Source: Dehalococcoidia bacterium (lineage in GTDB: Bacteria > Chloroflexota > Dehalococcoidia > E44-bin15). From it: a stretch of DNA of 8,140 nt. This document shows positions 3,880 through 8,140 of the stretch, in pieces (the stretch's first letter is position 1; every line of letters begins with the position of its first letter). Location: contig DAOUVR010000044.1 in the NCBI GenBank assembly GCA_030667555.1, forward strand, positions 1 to 8,140, read 5' to 3'. The notes under the pieces were generated by a model. That model was not told the DNA's origin and made no database searches. It was given only the letters and a program-made list of their open reading frames with translations. A program made the position numbers and the translations under genes.

Positions 3880-6800
3880 CTAGCCCGGGGTGCTGGCCCG
3901 GCTATCGGTAGCGCTGACGAATCTTATGATCTCGGCGAAGTTGTTGATTCTTTCCAGGTTGTTTGTCTCCAAAAAGCCATCATAGGTAAGGTTAATCCAG
4001 GGCTTCCCGTATGCAGCGCAGAACTTCTCGGATATGGCAGCTACAATGCCCCCGGGCATGCAGCCATGCGGCATTACCGATATGATACCGGCAAAGCGGG
4101 GGTTCTCCATCCATTCAACCCCGGTCCCTATGCTGAGCACCGCCTCGCTACCACACTTGGGAGAGAGGTATTCGGCAGAGTACGACAGTATCTCCTTTGT
4201 TGAAGGCTCTCCCATATGAGGCAAGCCCTCGAAGGCAGCAGCCACTGTCTCCTCATCGGTCCTCAGCAGGCGCTTCCGTATTAAACCAGAAATGACCTTC
4301 TTGACATTCCTGTCCCACATACCGTCCTCAATGTTGCGGTGCTGGATGTACTTAATCCACTCACCAACGGACGAGACGATAACTTCAAGCCCCGCCTTCT
4401 CACACTCTCTCACCAGATAGCTATTGCTGAACTCGTTAGACCGCAAGAAGATCTCACCGTTAATCGCCACCAGCGGCCGCTTGGGCTTCTCAGGGTCAAT
4501 CGCAGCGCCGAATGCAGAAACTGCATCCCTCAGGACATCGCCAAAGTCCTCCCTCTTGCGCATGCGGTCGGCAACTCCAGCGGTGTATTCCTCGAACAGT
4601 TCGTCCGCAGTACCTGGCGACTTTTCGTAGGGGCGGGTGCGACAGAGAAGTCTTTGCAGGTAATCAAAGGCAACAAGGCCCCTCCATGCCAGGCGCTCAA
4701 ATGCGGGACCAAGGCCCATGTCGCGATATGCATTGTTCGACACGGTGGTGCGCATCGGAAGGTCAAAACCCATCTCCCTCAGTATCCTGGCCTGCTCCAC
4801 AACATACTTGCCAAAGCGGCACGGCCCGAAGGCGCTGGGCACGAATCCCTCGACATGCTTCAGGTCATCGCCACCGTTCTCGTGGAAGAACCTCAAGAAA
4901 TCGCCGAGGGTCACCCGATATGGCAAGCACTCCGTTCCCCGAGTTACCTTGTTGCTATAGAGGAGGGACTGCTCATTTGAAGGGGGAAGCACGGAGGCCC
5001 TGACGCCGAAGGCTTCCATCGCCGCTGCGAATGCCTCGGCGCCGGGCGCCATCCTCGGTATCAGAATTGTTTTCTCTGAGGTCAAGGCCACCGGGGCCGA
5101 GCGGTAAGCGCTCTTGTCCCAGCCCTTGGCCTGGCCTGTGGAACGGGCAAATGCCTTGATGGTATCGACGAAGGCCTCAATGCGGGTAACAATGCCAGCC
5201 TCGGCGGCGTGCTCATCGATCTCCAGTTGACCCAGAGGCTTACCTCCCATGATGTCTTCAACAATGTTGATTATGAAGGAGTTGGGACCGCACCCAAAGT
5301 TGGTCAGCAGCAGCCCATACAGGGATGAGTCTCGCTCAGTTATGGCACTGCCGGCGATGTGCTTGCTTTCGTAGAACCAGTACGGCCGGTCTGAGTATTC
5401 ATAGACGTTTACCGAATCGAGCGGCAGAAAACTAAGAGGTATCGGCACGACACCAAGCTGGGCAAGCTTTTCAGCTATGCCGAGGTTCGCTCCCGAATCC
5501 TGCGACATATACGAGCGGGCAAGTATCACCACACCCAGCTGGTTATTGTCATGAATTTGCTGTAGTAGCCTCTCTCCCAGCTCCACTTCCGCCGCTTCAA
5601 ATTCTCGTTGCGCCTTAATGCCGGCAAGGGCAGCCTTCTTCCCCTCTCTCCTGCTGAACCACATCTGTACTGCACAGTCGGCAAAGCTACTGATGGTCAG
5701 GTCGTCGCCCCTGCTGAAGTCAATCGTCGGTATCAGTAGCTCCTTACCCAGGTCGAGAGCCTGACGTATGATATACGGGGATGCCTGCACCAAGGGACAG
5801 GTATACTTCTGGTTTTCATCCCCCTCTTTGACGCCCATGCGGATGGCACTGGGGCAGAGAATGAAGTCAGCATCTTTGAGGCTTTCCGCATGCCCGTGCA
5901 GCACCTTAATAGGGAAACAACTGTCGGTATAGCTCAGCTCGACGGCCTGCTCCATGATTTGCTTGGTGGTCTTGCTGGAAAGGACAACATTTACCCCCAG
6001 CGCATTGAGGAAAGCGATAAGCATTGGCGCGTAGTCATATACTATGAGCGCTCTAGGAATCCCGACGGTGGGTCCTGTGCCGTCCTTTTCCCTGTATTCT
6101 TTGAACAGCAGCTTCTCGCGCTCGTCGAAAGCGGTCTCCATCTTTTCCCGGCTAATGGTGCTGTCAAACAGGTCGCACCTGCTGCCGTAGAAAGTGGGCT
6201 TCTCGCCAGGTATCTCCATTCGGCTTATGGTGCAATTCATGTCGCATATCTTGCAGGTGAAGGTGGTAATCTTAGGATTGCTATCAATGACGTTTTGAAA
6301 TCCTTTGAACTTGGAGCCCTTGCCACCAAGCTCCTCTTTCGCCAGAAGCGCCGCACCTATTGCCCCGCTGACCTCTTTGTGTTCCGGCACGATTGTGGTC
6401 TTTCCCTCAAGTGCCCGCTGAAACGCAGAAACAACGGCATCGTTATAGAATACCGCTCCGGTGAGTATTACCTTGTCACCCAGCTTCCTGTTGCCCAGTA
6501 CCTTGGAGAGGTAGTTTGCCGCAATCGAGTTGGACAGGCTGGCGGTTATCACTTCTATGGGCACACCCTCCTGCTGCGCTGAAGCGACCGCCTGCCCCAT
6601 AAAAGCGGCACACCTTGAACCCAGGTCGATAGTATGTGGCGCTTCAAATGCCAAGGTGGCGAACTCCCCGTCTTGAACATGAACACCGAGCTGTTCGGCC
6701 AGCTCATCGATGAAGCTGCCTGTCCCCGCGGCGCATGCCTTATTCATCTGGTAATCGACAACAACGCCGTTTCGCTTGATAACAAGCTTCGAGTCCTGGC

Positions 6801-8031
6801 CACCAACCTCGATAATATCTGCCTCAGGGTCTATATCGGCTGCAGCTCTCGTCTGTGCCGTAATCTCGTTCTTTATCAAGTCAGCGCCAACAAAGCTGCC
6901 AACCAGATATCTCCCCGAGCCGGTAATGCCTACCCCGGCTATCCTGGCATTATCCACGATGTCTGGTAACAGGTTGCGAAAAACCTCCTTGATCGCCTCG
7001 ACAGGCCTTCCCGCCGTCATGAGGTAGTTCTTCGCCATCACCTTTGTGCCCGATTCGTCAAGTATGACCGCCTTGGTGCTGGTGGAGCCAATATCGACCC
7101 CAAGATAGCCGGTAAACGGCCCCTCAATTTTCAGTGCCGTCCAGCCGTCATGCTGGGTAACTTTTTCCAGCCTCGGCGTTTCAAAATAGCGTTGTTTGAC
7201 ATCTGCCTGGGGTAGAAGGGTCACTGTGGAAGTCTTCTCGCTGTCCATCGCAAGCAAGGCTGAACCCAAAGCCTCGATGTAGCGATAATTTTCGGGGATG
7301 ATAACATCCACTTGATGCTTATTTCTTGCCGAGACCGCCTCGTTGAGCGACCTCAGGATGGCACTATTGGCAGCCACGCCACCAACAAAATAGACCGGCT
7401 CCTCGAAAACCCCTTTCTTTAGTGAGGCGACCATTCTGGCGATGCTTTCACATAGGGCATAAAGCATATCCGCCATCTGTACGCCTTTCTGTTGAAGGTG
7501 GATAAGGTCGGTCTTGGCAAATACGCTGCACCTGGCGGCTATCCGTGGGGGACTCTCTTCACACTCCAGCGCCAGGCGGGCGAAATCTTCGAGGCTGATG
7601 CCAATGCGGTACGCCTGTTGTTCGAGGAACCTTCCCGTCCCCGCAGCACAAAGGGGGTTTGATTCCACCTTCCATGGTTTTCTCAGCCCATCCTCGAACT
7701 CTATTACCAGCGATGTCTGGCCGCCAATCTGCAGGATGGTTTTCGCATCTGGATGAGAATGAAGAAGTCCTGAAGCTATCGCCAGCGAGCTGCTATATAC
7801 CGACCAGTTCAGCTCCTTGGGTATCACCCCTTTACCAGAGCCAGATACGCCAGCGGTGACGATATCTTCAAAGCTGAACTCCTGGCCCAGCCTTGAAATA
7901 AGTGAGGCGACCGCAGCATTAGGGCTAGAGGTAATCTTCTCGGTGTCAAGCCTAACTATACTACGGCCTTCGTCGATGAGGACCAGTTTAGCATTGACCG
8001 AGCCAATATCTATACCAAGGGAGTACTTCAT
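3880..8031 (-). CDS. Large acyl-CoA dehydratase activase-related protein: two BadF/BadG/HgdC ATPase domains plus DUF2229/HgdB-like region
   Basis: This 1383-residue protein runs from ATG 8031 to TAG at 3880. Activase domain 1 (about 3-263) has GIDIGS (6-11), Cys128 in CAAGTG and Cys168 in ARCSVFA. Domain 2 (about 307-567) has GVDIGSTSTK (311-320), GGQDSK (410-415), Cys433 in CAAGTG and Cys474 in SRCAAF. In HgdC-type activators this Cys pair binds a [4Fe-4S] cluster at a dimer interface, and ATP hydrolysis drives one-electron transfer to a partner. Next comes a Cys cluster (593, 596, 600, 619), then a DUF2229-like region from GIPRAL (657) with Cys705, Cys726 and Cys745, and a related C-terminal segment with TECLPYR (Cys1035), Cys1071 and PHGCMPGG (Cys1324). 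The length is normal for this fused family. Domain 1 has GGQTS where domain 2 has GGQDS, suggesting a weakened nucleotide site. The true substrate is unknown; an ATP-driven low-potential reductase is an inference. The Shine-Dalgarno is weak. Confidence 0.9.
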   Translation of the reverse strand: MKYSLGIDIGSVNAKLVLIDEGRSIVRLDTEKITSSPNAAVASLISRLGQEFSFEDIVTAGVSGSGKGVIPKELNWSVYSSSLAIASGLLHSHPDAKTILQIGGQTSLVIEFEDGLRKPWKVESNPLCAAGTGRFLEQQAYRIGISLEDFARLALECEESPPRIAARCSVFAKTDLIHLQQKGVQMADMLYALCESIARMVASLKKGVFEEPVYFVGGVAANSAILRSLNEAVSARNKHQVDVIIPENYRYIEALGSALLAMDSEKTSTVTLLPQADVKQRYFETPRLEKVTQHDGWTALKIEGPFTGYLGVDIGSTSTKAVILDESGTKVMAKNYLMTAGRPVEAIKEVFRNLLPDIVDNARIAGVGITGSGRYLVGSFVGADLIKNEITAQTRAAADIDPEADIIEVGGQDSKLVIKRNGVVVDYQMNKACAAGTGSFIDELAEQLGVHVQDGEFATLAFEAPHTIDLGSRCAAFMGQAVASAQQEGVPIEVITASLSNSIAANYLSKVLGNRKLGDKVILTGAVFYNDAVVSAFQRALEGKTTIVPEHKEVSGAIGAALLAKEELGGKGSKFKGFQNVIDSNPKITTFTCKICDMNCTISRMEIPGEKPTFYGSRCDLFDSTISREKMETAFDEREKLLFKEYREKDGTGPTVGIPRALIVYDYAPMLIAFLNALGVNVVLSSKTTKQIMEQAVELSYTDSCFPIKVLHGHAESLKDADFILCPSAIRMGVKEGDENQKYTCPLVQASPYIIRQALDLGKELLIPTIDFSRGDDLTISSFADCAVQMWFSRREGKKAALAGIKAQREFEAAEVELGERLLQQIHDNNQLGVVILARSYMSQDSGANLGIAEKLAQLGVVPIPLSFLPLDSVNVYEYSDRPYWFYESKHIAGSAITERDSSLYGLLLTNFGCGPNSFIINIVEDIMGGKPLGQLEIDEHAAEAGIVTRIEAFVDTIKAFARSTGQAKGWDKSAYRSAPVALTSEKTILIPRMAPGAEAFAAAMEAFGVRASVLPPSNEQSLLYSNKVTRGTECLPYRVTLGDFLRFFHENGGDDLKHVEGFVPSAFGPCRFGKYVVEQARILREMGFDLPMRTTVSNNAYRDMGLGPAFERLAWRGLVAFDYLQRLLCRTRPYEKSPGTADELFEEYTAGVADRMRKREDFGDVLRDAVSAFGAAIDPEKPKRPLVAINGEIFLRSNEFSNSYLVRECEKAGLEVIVSSVGEWIKYIQHRNIEDGMWDRNVKKVISGLIRKRLLRTDEETVAAAFEGLPHMGEPSTKEILSYSAEYLSPKCGSEAVLSIGTGVEWMENPRFAGIISVMPHGCMPGGIVAAISEKFCAAYGKPWINLTYDGFLETNNLERINNFAEIIRFVSATDSRASTPG

Positions 8032-8047
8032 CTTGCGCCGTCTACAC

Positions 8048-8082
8048 GTAGTATCTTAGCATACTACCTGGCATTCATTCAA
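8048..8082 (-). promoter_or_regulatory. Predicted promoter with overlapping inverted repeat for the activase gene
   Basis: On the minus strand TTGAAT (8082-8077) and TAAGAT (8058-8053) are 18 nt apart, and TGC directly before the -10 makes an extended -10. The inverted repeat GTAGTAT (8048-8054) / ATACTAC (8061-8067) with a 6-bp centre overlaps the -10, as a repressor operator would. Transcription would start near 8046, with about 15 nt before the ATG at 8031. The remaining sequence to 8140 shows no gene I can support. Confidence 0.45.
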
Positions 8083-8140
8083 GCTGATGTACTGGTTCCG
8101 TAGTCGGTGGAGCCTCACCCTCTGATACGTACTTCTGGGG

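Noticed and set aside
3881..3904. Imperfect hairpin TAGCC-GGG / CCC-GGCTA at the 3' ends of the convergent SagB and activase genes
   Set aside because: One arm has a bulge, it lies within the last activase codons and no T-tract follows on either strand, so I do not call it a terminator.
4339..5003. Long plus-strand ORFs (213 and 163 codons) inside the activase gene
   Set aside because: They are antisense to a conserved 1383-codon gene, have mutually overlapping frames and show no domain.

Overview
The window looks like chromosomal DNA from an anaerobic bacterium. The enzyme set suggests this: a very large, oxygen-sensitive-type (R)-2-hydroxyacyl-CoA dehydratase activase homologue, a UROD/MetE-like protein and a stand-alone SagB-type flavoprotein. 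The style of the proteins fits uncultured Chloroflexota (Dehalococcoidia-like) or a syntrophic Firmicute, but this taxonomic guess is an inference and is not proven by any marker in the window.

Layout: (1) Positions 1-523, minus strand: the first 174 codons of a UROD/MetE-like (cobalamin-independent methionine synthase-like) protein that leaves the window at the left edge. (2) Positions 524-777: a divergent intergenic region with a predicted promoter and a palindrome for the left gene, an 81-bp palindromic repeat element, and a 20-bp motif that recurs before the gene at 3132. (3) Positions 778-1617, plus: a lipoprotein of the class C acid phosphatase / e(P4) family, with an unusual Asp-to-Ala change in HAD motif I. 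(4) Positions 1765-1963: a strong promoter, a 29-codon leader peptide gene with eight aromatic codons within nine, and mutually exclusive antiterminator and terminator hairpins. Together these form a textbook-like ribosome-mediated attenuator. (5) Positions 1992-2902, plus: a DAHP synthase (first step of the shikimate pathway) with no N-terminal regulatory domain and one apparent 1-nt deletion near 2226. (6) Positions 3132-3869, plus: a SagB/nitroreductase-family FMN enzyme. (7) Positions 3880-8031, minus: a 1383-residue protein with two ASKHA activase domains followed by DUF2229/HgdB-like Cys-containing regions, with its own promoter and an overlapping inverted repeat near 8050.

Functionally the window is a series of separately transcribed single genes rather than one operon. 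The best story is the aromatic-amino-acid control unit at 1765-2902: charged Tyr/Phe/Trp tRNA levels, sensed by a ribosome on the leader peptide, would set read-through into the first enzyme of aromatic biosynthesis. The SagB and activase genes converge with only 10 bp between their stop codons. No tRNA, rRNA, CRISPR array or transposase gene was seen.
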